NCBI GenBank assembly: GCA_003342895.1
Contig: PTFA01000191.1
Span: 696,385-760,384 of the forward strand
Source of the DNA: Casuarius casuarius
Lineage: Eukaryota; Chordata; Aves; Casuariiformes; Casuariidae
Direction of reading: 5' to 3'
DNA length: 64,000 nt
This document shows, in pieces, positions 37,011-50,470 of this stretch; the first letter of the stretch is position 1, and every line of letters starts with the position of its first letter. Position numbers and translations under genes: made by a program. The notes beneath the pieces were generated by a model that searched no databases, had not been told where the DNA came from, and worked only from the letters and a program-made list of their open reading frames with translations.

Positions 37011-40000
37011 GTAAGTGATACATTTTTTAAATACTTCCATTAATTGATATATTTTAGAAACAGAAAAATGACTTAAATTAGGGTATTTTATGAATAGGAA
37101 TTTTGTACTTTTAAAGTCTTAATTACATACAATGCTTGTTTCCTTTTTGCAAAACTAGAAATGATCTCTTTCTCATAAAATAAAGCATCAATTTTTGGCA
37201 GCATTAATAAGACTGCAAAATATCCAACCCAAAGCCTTTGATTAATCTTGGACCTCAGCAGCTTTAGCTTTGGGCCGCATACATGTGTTAACTGGGGAAT
37301 CAAGTTGAGAGGGAGCAGTAGAAACAGTTTTTCTGGCAGCTTATTGTTTGTATCTGACAGCTGTTGGAAACTGCTTACATGCTGGAAATATTAATAGTCT
37401 TGATGGAGATAAGTGAGTCAGGGAGACAGGAATGAGAAGTGCTGTTTATCACATGGCTNTACTATATGGCTGCAGCTTCCTCTGGACAAGTCAGATAATA
37501 CGATTTGGTCATAAAAAACATTCAGCAGAGATAGTGGAATGTTTACTTGGAGCCGTAACCAGAAAATAAACGCAGCAGCATGTCTAAATGTAAGCGAAAG
37601 CCTTATGCCTTTGTGTTAAATGCTGGGCTGCTCCTGGAGGTTTAGGTAGCAGCAGCGATTACTTCTTGAGTCTACATAGGAGAGAAGGAGCGACTCTTTT
37701 CTCTTTCCTATGGACCTTGTTTCAGTGACTTATGCCTCTGTCACCTCCTGATTAGATTGTTGCAATGTGCTATACATCTGCGTTTACCCTCAGGGCACTC
37801 AAAAAATAAAACTGACACACAAGGCAGCTGTCTGCTTATTAAGCAACAATCTCTGCTGGGAGCACACTTAGCTGCTCGGTCAGGATCGGTGCTGGCTTCC
37901 AATGGTGAAATTCCAGGTGGGATACAGACAGATCATGCTAACCTGTAAAGCCGATGTTGCGTGGATCCAGGGCAGCTACAGGACCTTCTCACAGGGATCT
38001 GCTGCAGGGAACCCAGCCTGGGTTGGAATTCTCTCACCATAAGTGTGAAGCAGTTGCTAGCAGGGGAAAAATATAAAACACGCCCTATTCCGCTTGCCGG
38101 AGCAGATGTTCCCATCTTTTACTAGGACTTTTAGGAAAGGGGCAGACTTTTGACTGCAGGGTCTGTGGGTTTATGTAATTAATGATATCAGTTGATGACA
38201 AAATGCTGTTAAGCAGTTACTTGCATGTTATAATTTTGTAATTCTAAAATAAATAAATAAATTAAATAGCTCAGACCATAAGAAAGAGGCTTACAAATAT
38301 CTTCATAAATTTGTTGCTATATTTTGGTCTTTACACATATGAACACACACACAAAAACACATACATGCACACTTCTATGTAAACCTATGTGCGTATATAC
38401 TTCTCAGTATATCTTAACATTACTAAGTTTATAATCACCACATTCTCCAAATGCAAGCATATTCACATAAATTCTGAACGTCACCAAATTGGTACACTGC
38501 CTGTTAAGAATTCAAATACTCATCAGCTCTTCTCCTCAGCCCACTCTGTTATGTAATGGAGCTTGAAAAAAGATAAAGGTCTTACAGCATTTCCTTAGAG
38601 TCTGTATTTTCAAGCTCTATCACATCAATATCAAAGTGAATCTAGAGTTAAGGACCCTCCTAGAAAATAACTTACTCAAAACCATAAAAAATGAACTTAC
38701 CAGCAATAACCCAAGTTGTCCTTTGAAAATGAAACAACCTGGGACAGGGAAAGCAAAGATAATCACAGATTCATAACTGAAAACCACTGTCCTAAGAACT
38801 GTCCATCAGACTTGCAAGATAATTAAAAAATTTGTGAGATACTTACGCTACAGTAAATTGGAAGTCAATTTTTGTCTCAACATTACATCTAAATCATAAG
38901 GGAAAGCAAGCAAAGTTATTAAAATACTTTCTCCCACATTTCATTTCAGAGATGCAGAGAATTTAGTGCTTTGGAAGTTGAAAATGGGATAGTTACTGAC
39001 AGGTTACATATGACTGAAACACTCAAAACACGGGGAAAAACCTACAAAGTCATTTAGATGGCTGCACAGAGGAATCTGGCTTACTTTGCTCTGCCGAGCT
39101 ACCCAACAGCAAGTACTCTGGGTGTAACATATCCAGGTGTATAAACACGGTGGCGGGAAGGCGCGGGCGAAGGCAGGCCTGCGCGCCGGCTGGCTCCGGC
39201 GGCAGGTGCTGAGGACAGCTCCCAGCGCCTGCCCGCCCGGGCACTCCTCCAAAAGCCGCCGACAAGGAGGTCGCACCTCGTGACAAAAAAAGGGAGGGTT
39301 CCTTGAAGCAATCGTTTGATCTAAAGCCCACTCCTAAAAGCACAGAACCTTCCTCCATAAACTTACTTGCCTTTTCCGTAAAGAGGCATCAAAATTACCT
39401 TACCTGATAAACTCTTCTCCGCTACCGACTATGAATTTATAAAGCCACAATACTCGTTACAGCAACACTAACACAAACCTGGGGCATGATTAATGTATAA
39501 CACACTCTTGCCACAAAGCTCTAAGTTGCTTACTAATTTACCTGGTAGGCAAACATACAGCCCCGCTGCAGAATGGCTAGATGAGATGATGATAAAATTA
39601 CCTAGGAAATCTGTGCGTTAAATGGAGAAAGACAAGAGTCCACACTTAATTGTGTATTTGTGCAAACAATTTCTGCTTTTTTTGATGAATGGAAACTCAC
39701 AAATCAGCTGAGATTATATGCATCTACAAATCTGCTAGTAAAAGTCTACTTCAAGTTTCTGAGCAAGATGTGATTTAAATGGTGGTTCTTACAGGCCAAG
39801 AAAAAGCCTGGGGGCTGCTTCTGTTATCCCTAGGATTCACGTCAAGTAATACGCATACTGCTAGTAAGCTTTTGCCTGTTTATTTAAGTACCAAAAAAAA
39901 AAAAACCCCTTCTCTGTATTAAACAAAGGTATCTGAATAAATATCTTCCTACAAAGATGCTCCTCATGAAACCAGTGGAGAGGCCAAGCCAAAGACTGAT

Positions 40001-40590
40001 CTTGAGCTCATAGGAGCAGTACAATGTATTGTGAACAAGAACCAGGTTTAAATTCTGAATCTAGACCCCAAAATTCACACTCCTCCTCAAATTAGTCTCA
40101 CATGACCCATACACCAACATTCAAACTTACAATGAAAGACTGAAGGAGCTGCCTTGAGTCCTCTTTAGCTAAAAGAAGAGTCTTCCTACAGTTAGATCTG
40201 TAGGAGTAAAAGTCTATATCCCATGAGAATTTAGATGTTCTCTTTTCTTCCCTGCACATCCCTCCACAGAACAGGACGTGGAAAAGTAACAGGCAGTTTC
40301 TCATGAAACTTAAACTCTCAAGTTCAACTTTCCAAACAGTGACACCCGGGAGTCCCACTGGCTTCAAACTGATCTTGAACATTATCTTTTTAGCATTTAG
40401 GGTGGGGAGGAAAAAGGAGAGTGTCAAGCAATAAGGCAGCAAATGATATTAAAATCTGAACTGTCATTTTTAGGTTTCAGATTTGAGTCACTGAGATAAA
40501 AGCATCCTAACTCTCCCAAAGATTATGCAGCTAGTTGTCTCTGAAGGAAAAACTTGTATCTACTTAGAAGGTTACAATCATCGGTTAAGC
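37011..40590. other. AT-rich sequence with a small CpG patch
   Basis: Low-GC unique sequence. A 110-bp CpG-rich patch lies at 39150-39260 (GGCGGGAAGGCGCGGGCGAAG). A CA-rich simple repeat lies at about 38343-38375, and one N at 37459. Minus frames at 39004-39358 are shadows of the GC patch. Confidence 0.4.
38343..38375 (+). repeat. Degenerate CA microsatellite
   Basis: Short CA-rich run with A interruptions (ACACACACACAAAAACACAT). Confidence 0.8.
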
Positions 40591-41028
40591 ACTCCCTCCC
40601 TGTAGCGGACAGATGAGTGAACTTCTGCCTTAAACATTTCTTGGTATATAAGGTGCAAGCAAACCATAACCCTGAACAAGCTATCTGTCCCCAGCGGAAA
40701 CAGGACTGAGCTGCTGCGATCTCCGAAAGGGTCTCCCTGCGACCATTCAGGACACACCGAGCCTGTGCTGAACCACACCACGATCGGGCAGAGACTCTGG
40801 GACCCGGACTGTAAATTATTGCCGCTTAGCACAACTTCTATAAAACTTGCTTAGCATGAGTAGCTAAATTTGCTGAAGCCTTAGGCCGCACTCCCTAGTT
40901 CAGTGAGAAAGGGCCCCGGAGCTGGTGCAGGCTGGAAAGATAAGGGAGCTACCAGCAGTTTGCATTCCTGTGCTTCACGCTCCAGGAGGGAGGATGTCAA
41001 GGCTTTGAAGTGAGGCCTGCTTGTGCGC

Positions 41029-41148
41029 CAGGACCTTGACAGACAACGGCGGGACCCGAGGAAGCCTCTCACTGCTGAAACGGTGTTAATTGCTGGAATT
41101 ACCACCTCTTTGTCAGGACCTTGAGAGACAAGGGCGGAACCCGAGGAA
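41029..41148 (+). repeat. 35-bp direct repeat, period 85, inside the LTR
   Basis: CAGGACCTTGACAGACAACG and following bases at 41029-41063 recur at 41114-41148 with about 4 differences. Duplicated U3 segments in retroviral LTRs commonly carry enhancer motifs; that role is inferred here. Confidence 0.85.
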
Positions 41149-41333
41149 TGAAGACACACCTGTCAGCAGAAACCGCAACAGTAAACAGCCTACCTAAGGC
41201 CCAATAAGGAGCAGGAGACCCCAGACCTAAATATTACTGTTGGTCTGAACTACCACGTGAGGGGTGGGAAACTTAATTTGAAAAGCTATAATTGCCCAGG
41301 GATTTCTTTGTTCGGGGTCCCTCTTCGGAGGCA

Positions 41334-41467
41334 CCCAACTCGAGCTGTAACTACTGCAGGCGTGTCATTACTATTTATTTATTTAATTTGCCTTGATTTG
41401 GCTCCGAGCTTTTCAGCGGGAACCTAGGGTCAGACCCTGCTCGAGTTGTAATTGCTGCACGCGCATC
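41334..41467 (+). repeat. 33-bp diverged direct repeat, period 101, inside the LTR
   Basis: CCCAACTCGAGCTGTAACTA and following bases at 41334-41366 resemble CCCTGCTCGAGTTGTAATTG and following bases at 41435-41467, with roughly three quarters of positions equal. The repeat lies downstream of the TATA-like box, so it duplicates R/U5-side sequence. Confidence 0.75.
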
Positions 41468-41528
41468 GCTAAAACTTACACCCAAGGTGAAGAGGACCAA
41501 CGGGACGCCGCTGGATCCACGGGTGGTG

Positions 41529-41616
41529 ATCTCTCTCTTTCTCTTTCTCCCTCTCCCCCTCTCTCTCTCTTTCTCTCTTCTCCCCTTCGCCTTTCCCCAC
41601 CCTTTCTCCCCACTCC
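41529..41616 (+). repeat. Polypyrimidine (CT)n tract in the LTR
   Basis: About 88 nt of almost pure C and T upstream of the AATAAA signal. Length variation and triplex-prone behaviour are expected of such tracts. Confidence 0.9.
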
Positions 41617-41719
41617 GTGGAAAATAAAGTTAAAAGGTTGTACGATATTTGACCGGTTTTAGCGTCTTAATCTCGTCCTTGGGATCGTAACGTAACCCTC
41701 CCGATATTGGATCGGGACA

Positions 41720-43080
41720 CTCCACGTCCCTCTACCCCCAGATAAAATGAATGCTAGATCTGGCATCTTATTCCGAAGTACGGGACCTTCCTGCCTTAAC
41801 TTTTAACCATCTCACGTCGAGAATCATCAGCTGAAGCAATTTTGTCATAGTTTCCCCATAAGGAAAATCTGCTTACAGCTCCATAAGCTAACCCCATCTC
41901 TTCCCCAAACAAAGAGATGGTAAATAACTAGCTGCACGGTTAAAAAAAAAATCCCATCACTATAACACGTAAAAATATCTTAATGTACTTTGTTCTTAAC
42001 CTTTAAACAGGTTCTACCCATTTCTATATTTAAGTTCTCTCCTAGAATTACAGTAGCTCTATGTCACAACAGAGGGATAAGGGAGTCTTGCAGGTGTAAG
42101 CAGGACGGTTAGCAGAAAATTCTCAGAATATTAACTTTCCTATCACCCCACTCATGACACAGGAAAAATGAGGGGGAAAGTGTATGTAGTTCTCACTTTA
42201 TTTTGACTTCTTGGTTAAAAATAAATAAAACAGCAATGTTAAAACACCAGTTTTGACTTAATCTTGATTTGGTTTTGAGTTTTCAGAATGAAAACAACCA
42301 TCCAAATTTTTTAACATGAGCAAAATGAAAATAGCTTTCTTGATTTTAAACAAATTGAAACAAAAAATTGTAATTTGGTTAGAGTCAATCTTTTTCCCCC
42401 ACTATGAGAGTAGTAAGTTGTCTGTTAAACCTACCTACATGACACACAAACATCATGTTGATGGGAGAATCTATGCCTTAAATTAAGGAGTAAAAAGTAC
42501 TGAAAGCCTAATAAAAGGTAATGAATGAACAATCTGTTGCTTACGAGAATATAATACTCAGTGTATCACTTGGACAAATATATTTAATTTCTTGATACTC
42601 CACAATGATATTCTTTTACCTCTTCAGAATTGAATGCTTTTCAATAAAACCTTGGAAAGTTTAACTTGACTGACAATAAAAGATTTTATGAATGGTGAAG
42701 TAGCTATGTTTACATAAATATTAAAAGAGTATATCCCCAAAAGCGGCTTAATACATGGCCTAGAAAAAAATAAATCAAAATTATCCTTAATTATTTTTCT
42801 TCTCCACCAGGAACTAGAGTAAGAAAATTGATTTCTAAGAACGCAGGTACTCTCATGGCCAAAAGGCTCTGCGTGAGCCTCCAACCAGCTGCACGGCGCT
42901 GCGGATCAGCATCCCATGCGCAGCAACACTGCGGTCACGCAGCCTGCAGGTACAGGCTGCAGCCTTCATTTACACAGGCACACCGAACGCACCTTTGTAA
43001 CCCACACATAACCGATGGGCTAGCAATTTGTCTTTCAAAAAACTCTCTCTTTGGTTAAGGAAAATTTTTTTTGGATGAAT
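41720..43080. other. AT-rich sequence, nothing recognised
   Basis: Unique low-GC sequence after the LTR with no retroviral coding region. A GC-richer piece at 42840-43000 contains an 8-bp inverted repeat (GCAGCCTG, CAGGCTGC) near 42940. Confidence 0.45.
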
Positions 43081-43425
43081 TTATAATCATATGTTTTCTC
43101 CCTACTAAAGGTTAATAAGCCATCACTGCCGGTTTGATAAGAGCATAAGGATCAGGCAGCTGCCACCAGAACAAAATATAATTACACAAAATAATTTTGC
43201 CCCTTACAGTTTATTAGAGATCTTTTCATTATTCCTCAGACTAACGCTAAATAGCTCAGTTTTAGGTCTATTATACTTGATAATTTACATCCATTACAAT
43301 CAGGGATAGGTAACTGTGGGGCTTATTATCACATCCATTACCAGTGACACCATTTGCAAGATGCTCAACACTGAATGTACTTGTTGCTGCAGTGATAGAG
43401 GCTAGGAAATTACTCTACATTAGAG
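43080..43425. promoter_or_regulatory. Enhancer-like block with palindromic E-box
   Basis: Contains GGCAGCTGCC (43155-43164, a perfect palindrome around CAGCTG), ATATAATTACAC, GTCTATTATACTTGATAATT, several GATA words and CCATTACAATCAGG. Composition and motif density resemble conserved noncoding elements; conservation not tested. Confidence 0.3.
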
Positions 43426-43479
43426 GATGTGAAGGAAGAACAAATTAAAAGACGACCACCCAAAAATCAGTGGGAATAA

Positions 43480-43560
43480 TGTCAATGCTTTAAATAGAAA
43501 TGTCAGTGCTTTAAATAGAAATAAAAAAGGGGGAAACTAGAAAAAAAGGGGGAAATTAGA
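43480..43560 (+). repeat. Two adjacent short tandem duplications
   Basis: A 21-bp unit (TGTCAATGCTTTAAATAGAAA) occurs at 43480-43500 and again at 43501-43521 with one change. It is followed by two copies of an A-rich unit with AAAGGGGGAAACTAG or AAAGGGGGAAATTAG. Both look like recent slippage or duplication. Confidence 0.9.
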
Positions 43561-43669
43561 ATCCGATGCATTCGTAACCGTTACAGACACTCAACACCAG
43601 AACAGACCTGGGGATTGGACCCAAAGGTGCCTGAACGCAGGGTTGAGCCACGTACATTACTGCACTGGG

Positions 43670-43990
43670 GAACATTTTCCCTGCACTGGTTTTACGCCGC
43701 CAGGCCACGAAAGCTTTCTTAGGGCTTAATCTCGGAGCTGGCAGTTCCGCGCTGCCTGCTTGTCCTTTAGGACGATGGCCTAATTGTAACTCAGACCCGC
43801 TGCCCCAGCGTGCTGGCCCTACCTGGATGCGCTAGGAACGCTGCCCTGGGGCTCCTGGCCAGAGCAGCCGTTGGCCCCGGCCCCCGGCGCTGCTGGCCCC
43901 TGTGACAATCGGGCACGCAGCACAACACCTGGTGCTCTCAGCCCTGGGCCCTCCTTGGCAGCTGACCGCAAATCTCCCTACCAGGTGGCT
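43670..43990. other. GC-rich patch in AT-rich DNA
   Basis: About 300 bp of GC-rich sequence with moderate CpG (CGCTGCCTGCTTGTCC, CCGGCCCCCGGCGCTGC). No long frame, no LTR landmarks. Its sharp contrast with the flanks suggests an inserted or locally biased-conversion segment, but no boundaries or family are recognised. Confidence 0.35.
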
Positions 43991-46900
43991 GCACTTCAAT
44001 TATATTAGCTAGGCATTGTAGGGTTAACAAGGAGCCCGTGGAAATCTTTTATTCATGTAACACAGTATGGCTTTTGTTGATCTTTGAACAATGTTGCTTA
44101 AAATCCATTAAATTAAAATACTCTTTCATGCGCACAGATTGCAACAGGTACAGCAGGAAGTTTCCATGCTCTCTGTCCACGCAGTGCTGTAATGGGCTCA
44201 CACTCATTTCACAAAAATCTGATCCCCGGTAGCAGATGATTAACTCAGCATTTAAAATAACGCTTTTTTTTCCGGGAAGTGACCTCTCAGTAGGGGGACT
44301 GGATTCCCCTTTCGCTCCATAGTTCAGCCAGCGTACATGCAAGGATGTCTCCCAGCTTCCCCAAAGCAGTAAATTAAAATACTGCTGCATGTTTTTGAAA
44401 TCTGTTTTTTTACTTATAAAGTTGGGGGAAGGGGGAAAGAGGGAAAGGAGCAAAATTGAAAATGTAAGTGACCCCTTCACGAAGAGGTAAGTTAATACAA
44501 TAACTTCACTATTGTTAGTTTCTTTGAAATGTTCTACTGTTTCTAAAAAAAATAAAAAATAAAAAAATTCTTTTATTGGGTTTTGAGTAACACAAGTTGC
44601 TCATAGAGTCTTATCATCACATTTAATTATGGGGCAAGAAATGAGTTAATGAAAGAATTGTATAATTCAAACAACTATGTTCTAAATTCAAGCACAAGAA
44701 AAATTACAGTGAAAACAGAGACAGAGTATCAGGGAGGATGCCAAAGGTCTCTTTGGCTGGTTATGTAGCTTTAGTTGACAGATCACTGTTTAATGCCTCA
44801 GAACACCAGTCAGTTTTAAACCGACATTAAAAAAATGTGAGAGTAAGACACAATCAGAAAAGACTCTTTTACACAGATGATATAATGCACAGAGGAACAA
44901 GAATAAAGGTGCTGAAAACAGCCCAAAGACAGTATAAAAGAAAAACTACTTCTGCATATAGGAAAAAATTAGATTACATAAAAAATATGAAGGGCTTTGA
45001 AAATCCAGCAGGGTGGCCAGAAAAGCAGATGAAATACAACTAGAGTTCTTTTAACACCAGGGCCATTAGTCTGTGTTTTTACACTAAAAAATATTAAAGC
45101 ATACTGCAGCACAACAGATAGGCTGGAGTTGGGATGTGAAAGACCTATGCACATCACAGAGGAATAATCAATCCTCAAAGTGAAGACCACTCAGGTCAAA
45201 CAAATACATAGGGAAAAAGTCAGTGAGCAATTCTGTTGCAGAAGCAGTAAGCTACTGGCAAAGGCTTTATACCCTTGCCCATCATCAAGGTGTCTGGGTT
45301 ATGGAGCATGTATTTCCACTGAGATGAGTCACAGAACCTGATTCACAGGCTGATTCACAGAATGGCAACACTTTGTTAAAACTGAAAATTAATCTGCTTT
45401 GAGAAGGCAAATGGATGAGCTAGTATTGCTGTAGAGAAAGCTATGATACACAATGGAAATAACCAGCTGAGAATCAGAAGGTAAGTTCTGCTCAGATGCA
45501 CTGTGAGCTAATACTAAACAGGAGAGGTAGCTAAAAACTTGAGGCAACTGTGTGGTTTCAGTTCCTTTCTCCAAGGCTACCAAAAATGTGCAGGAGACCC
45601 AAATGAAAGAACAAGCCTGTACTGCTCAATACAGCCCATCCCATCTGCTTCCAGCCAGACCTTTTTGACACATCTCATTCTTCAGACAGAACTGCAACAA
45701 TCCTCTGCGTACTGAGTTGAAGATGATCGCAAATCACCTAATTGGCTGATTCTTCCCCAGAATATACCTTGAAGGAATATTCCAACTCTGAGCAATCTCC
45801 AGTTTGCGTATGCATATGCCAAAGAACTAAATATCTGGTACACAAGACACCACTCCACTGGATGCCCAGGAGACATGCTGTTAAACATACGTTCTCAGGA
45901 TACAAAAGGAAAAGACTCTGATAGTGTTCGGGTTTGACAGCCATCATCATAGAAACAGACTGAACAAAAAGCTGGGAAGTTTTCTTTCTTTTTGTTCTCA
46001 GCTTTCATTAAAATGCACCAATTTCTTATTTTTAAGACTAGTTTTTGAAGACAGTGCCCTTCACGTTGAGTTTCTGAAGTTCTCTGAAGTCTTTTACTGC
46101 TGAGTCATTTCAGATATAAAAGGAGATAATGGAGATCCCAAAGAGGGAGAACAGAAGTTGAATTTTTAACGAAGCATCAAAGTTGGTAGAAGTAAATAGA
46201 GAGGAGGAATATATAGACAAAGTGGTCTATGGAGAAGCTACATAGCAGTAACGCTGTGTGCTGTTGCCACTGCACCTCACTAGAAAGTATTTCAAGTGCA
46301 GGGTTTTGCAAGATATCTTTCTTGCTTTATTCAAGATTTTTACAATTTTTCTTAAGTCTTAATGTTAGTAAGGAAATACCTGTCAAGTAATAAGGTAAAA
46401 TACTATCTTTTTAATTAAAATTTAATTTTGAATTAAGAGAACACAGTTTTAAACATTTCTTAGTTCACTCTAATTTGCAACTTACTCTATCTTTTTTAAA
46501 TTATACCTTTTTGAAAGCTATAGTTTTCTACTGCTTCAGAAACATAACAGGCAAATTTTCTAATTTTGAGCAGAAAGCTGTTCAACATGTCAAATGACAC
46601 TCTCCTACAATGCCCATCATCACAGGCCAGTTTACAGTTACTTGACTTACTCTCAGAACTCACCAGCCAAACTACGTCCAATTTTAAAAAGGAAGATTTG
46701 TATTGCTAAATTAATTGTCAACTACTATGTCTTCTACAGAACATAATTATCACTGAAATCACTTCCGCACAATTATACACTGATACTTTCCATATTTATC
46801 TTCGTGAAGAATTCAATGAACTATTACTTAGCACTTATTAACAAAAGTGGAATCAGAGAATCAGTATCTTTGGTAAAAGTGAGAACCGATGTTTAGGGAA

Positions 46901-49900
46901 AAAAACAAAAACAAAACCCCAAACCCTTACCCATTCAAATTTTTTTAAAACTACCATGTCATGACCTGCATCAATCCCCTGCTATCTAAGCCCTCAGTTG
47001 TCTCTGTGAACAGCCTGCAAAATTTCATCCATTTGCTGGAAAATATCCACGACAGCAAAAGATGAGGCTATCCAAATAATTTCACTTGCTAATTAACTTT
47101 TGAAATACATTAGAACCCTGTCTTCAAGAGTTGCTGTAACAGACTACCATGCCTATTGCACCATCAAGCTTTCTTTTTATTTTAAAACTGAATTACATTA
47201 CTTGGTATAACAGCAGCCACAGTAACACGTAACCGGATTCTTTAAAATTAATTTTTTAGCTTTTTTGCAACCTCTATTTTCAATAAATGCCTTGGCTTTG
47301 CCTTGGTATTTATCAGTGGAGGCACACTGCTATCTGATCCTAGTGTATAATGTCATTAATATTATTGCATATTTATATTATGCTACCTTGAACAAGGTTT
47401 AACTATGAGAGTATTAGAACCTGCCTATAGGAAGCAGATACTCTTCTACAGCTCAAAACAATGACCAGCACTTCTGAATGAAAAGAGAGAAAGTGAACAT
47501 TAGCACATCAAAGGCCCCTTTCTGAAAGAAGAAAAATTGCATGATGCACACTTTAATCTTTCTGACAATCTATGCATGGATTGAAGTGAATTCCATTTTT
47601 CACGCAAATGTGAATGCTTGATAACAAGGACATCTTTACTGACAGCAAAAGAAGAACACAGAAAGATATCCTAGTGCAGTCTTTGAACTTTTAAAATATG
47701 GATTAACATGCAATAATATTTAACCAGTGACAGAATGGCATCTTAATTCTCTTAATAAAACTAAATAATGTGAAAATACATAAACTGAAACAAATACATA
47801 TATTGAAAAACTGTTAAGTATTTATCTTAAACTAAAAAAAATGAAATTATTAGTAAATAGAATATATGCAATATTAAAAAATTTTCTGGCATTGGAAAAA
47901 GACTTCTGTCAATCAGTCCTGAGAAACAAACACTTCTAAGAGCTACACTGTTCGATCTAGACAGCTCTCTGCTCAACAAAATGCACAGGGAAACGGTTCC
48001 AGAAAACAAGATGACATGTCAACAATACAATACTACGGAGCACTGCAAGGATGTGTCACTGGTGCATTTCTACATATTCTCTCAATCAAACAATTACTCT
48101 TGCAGCACAATACTTCATACTTGACAACTCTGATTACCCCTTTTCTGCTAAAATGAAACTTTGTTTTGTTCTATTTATTTTTTAAAAAGAACAAGCTAGA
48201 AGAAGAGTATTGGTAATTAGAATATATTAAGCGTATTTCTTCAGGAGATACACACCCAGAATATGATATAGCACCTTTCAAGGATTGCTACAAGATAGCA
48301 ATTAACAGCCACATGTGCAAATGAGCTCGCAGTTGCCTGCCTTCTGACGGATGGAGTCTGAACTGCATATCTGAAGAAGAAAGCCAAGGATAATGTCTGT
48401 GGAAGGGTGAGAGGGAAGAGGAAAAGGAACGAAGGACAAGATTTGCTCCCCTCATCTTTCATCAGGATGCTCTGTCTGCTAAAGCTGTCTGCTGCCAGAA
48501 TTTTAGCAAGATCTCCTCCACAGTTTTTTTCTGCTGACAACAGGTTAAACCATGAGCCCACTTGCTTGCAGAGAGCAGGAGAGGCACTGGACAGAAACTA
48601 TATGTGAGAAGTTTCTTCATGTAAACAAAAATGCATTCTCATAACTACTAAAGGAATGTATTGATTTTAGGAACAAACTTTATTAAATGCACATGCTGAA
48701 TAAATTTGTTAAAAAAAATTGATTTGGATATAACTCAATCACAGTAACTGGAATGACATCTCAGAATTTAAACCAGCATTACTGAAATAAGACTACAGTG
48801 TTTGACTTCTAAAACTTTGGAAATGGAGAAAGCGGAGGCACCAAAGATTGGGCAAAGCAATTCAGAATGGCGTATAACACCTGGTTCTTCACACAAACTT
48901 GCACAGTCCCAAACCAAACGCATGCACTTGAGAAGCAGTTTGTGAGAAAAACATTTCCCTTGCAGATTTGGAAGTGTCCTGAAAGTTAAACTGCTTCAGT
49001 TACAAAAAAGCAGCAGCAGACCATATCTAGATTGGCCTAAAATGGCTGTTAGACTTCAGGGTCAGTGCTGAGTGGGTGAGTTAGTATACAGAAGATAATG
49101 GAAAATGAATTAAAACTAACCATTTTGAAAAGTTCTGTTGTAGGACATTAAAAACAGTCAACATTCTTAACAGAACTGGTCCAAGAGAGGACAGTGACAC
49201 GAGGAAACCACGTGATAAAAGATTAACATGTTTGGGAGAACCTAATAACAGAAAAGTTTGCCTATACCTTATCTTAGATAACTATGATGCCGTGGAATAG
49301 CATAATGAAGGTAAAACAAAAGACATCTGTTCCTCATTTCGCAAATAACTTCTGAAATTTAGAAGGCAGGCAATACGGTTCATTTGTCTAGAAAACAAAT
49401 ACTGTGCCTTCAGCCCCATCCCTAAGACACATATGTCACTCCTCCAGGATATGGTCTTATTCAAACGACAGGCTAAAATACTCACTGGAGGAGAAAAAGA
49501 ATACCTGGACCGGATAGATGTTTTGTGTTTAGATGCTGAAAAGGACCGTGAGAGAGTTGAGTGGTATTACTTAATTATGTCCTGATTATTTAAGATAAAC
49601 ACAGAACCATCCAAATTAGACAGACCACAACCGCAGTACTACAATACTGTGCCATCTATCAAAACTAGCGACAGACCATAAATGCAAAAATGTGTTTTCT
49701 CCTTTACTAATCTCTCTAGCTCTAAAGTCACACTAGTGATAGTAATGTGATGTTAAAATTCAGTTCGATTATTTGACTCCGCATTCTTAGTATACAGAAA
49801 TTATTATAAGACTGTTTTTCTTAAAAGTCCTGACACTCTTGAAACATTGCCTCTTCTGTCTGATCAGGGAATAGTTTTTTTTTTCATTTAAAAAAATGCA

Positions 49901-50470
49901 TCTAGTTATTCATTCTGAATAAATCATTAATTCACTGTGTTACTGTTCAGTCAGAATGCATATATATGAAGCAGCAAAAACACTCAAAGTGCTTAGAAAT
50001 ACTGTTCTCCTGCTTTCTCATTCTTCATGATTCTGGACCATTATTATAATAATTATTATGATAATTCCAGTACGGAAGACTACGAAAAGAATACCAAGCT
50101 GGTCCTAAGTCATAATGTTCTAAATGTAACAAAAAGATGTAAGGAAAGAAAATATATCTGTGTGTGTGTTCGCACACGCACGTGTGTTTTAATACAATGA
50201 CATAACACTGATGTTCTTTCAATTAATACTAAATACAGGAAAAATAAGTCATTTTGATTACTGTTCTCTGTGTATCTTCTTCAATGAGACAAAGGAAGAA
50301 GAAATCAGGAGGATTAAAAAACAGTTGTTTGTGCATTAAGAAGGGCAATAAGATCCATACAAGCACTTTATTTGTAGCCCCACTTCTGCAGATATTACAT
50401 TTGATATGAAAAAAATCATACTAAAAGTAAAACCTCTCTAATTTGCTTTAAGAGATCCAAGCACTTTGTG
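43990..50470. other. Long AT-rich stretch, no supported gene
   Basis: About 6.5 kb of low-GC unique sequence. A plus-strand donor-like CAGAAG then GTAAGT (junction 45480/45481) follows a short open stretch with a weak acceptor. Minus frame 44049-44480 (143 codons) has no motif. TTA-rich and TG/CA simple repeats lie at 50040-50066 and 50159-50188. Confidence 0.4.
50159..50188 (+). repeat. TG/CA microsatellite with inverted halves
   Basis: TGTGTGTGTG, then CGCACACGCACG, then TGTGTT: alternating purine-pyrimidine sequence, partly self-complementary and potentially Z-DNA-forming. Confidence 0.85.

Larger units (their letters stand above)
40800..41719 (+). mobile_element. Solo retroviral LTR, avian endogenous retrovirus type
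   Basis: Plus-strand order: a GC-rich U3-like region, a TATA-like GCTATAATT at about 41285, an R-like stretch (TTGTTCGGGG, then CTCTTCGGAGGCACC), a long pyrimidine tract (41529-41616), a polyadenylation signal AATAAA at 41623-41628, and a U5-like end closing in CGGGACA at 41719. No primer-binding site or retroviral genes follow, so it is a solo LTR. The 5' edge is unresolved: a start anywhere from about 40590 to 40880 is possible, and I found no clean target-site duplication. Two internal duplications are present (41029-41063 with 41114-41148, and 41334-41366 with 41435-41467). The exact family is not assigned. Confidence 0.72.
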
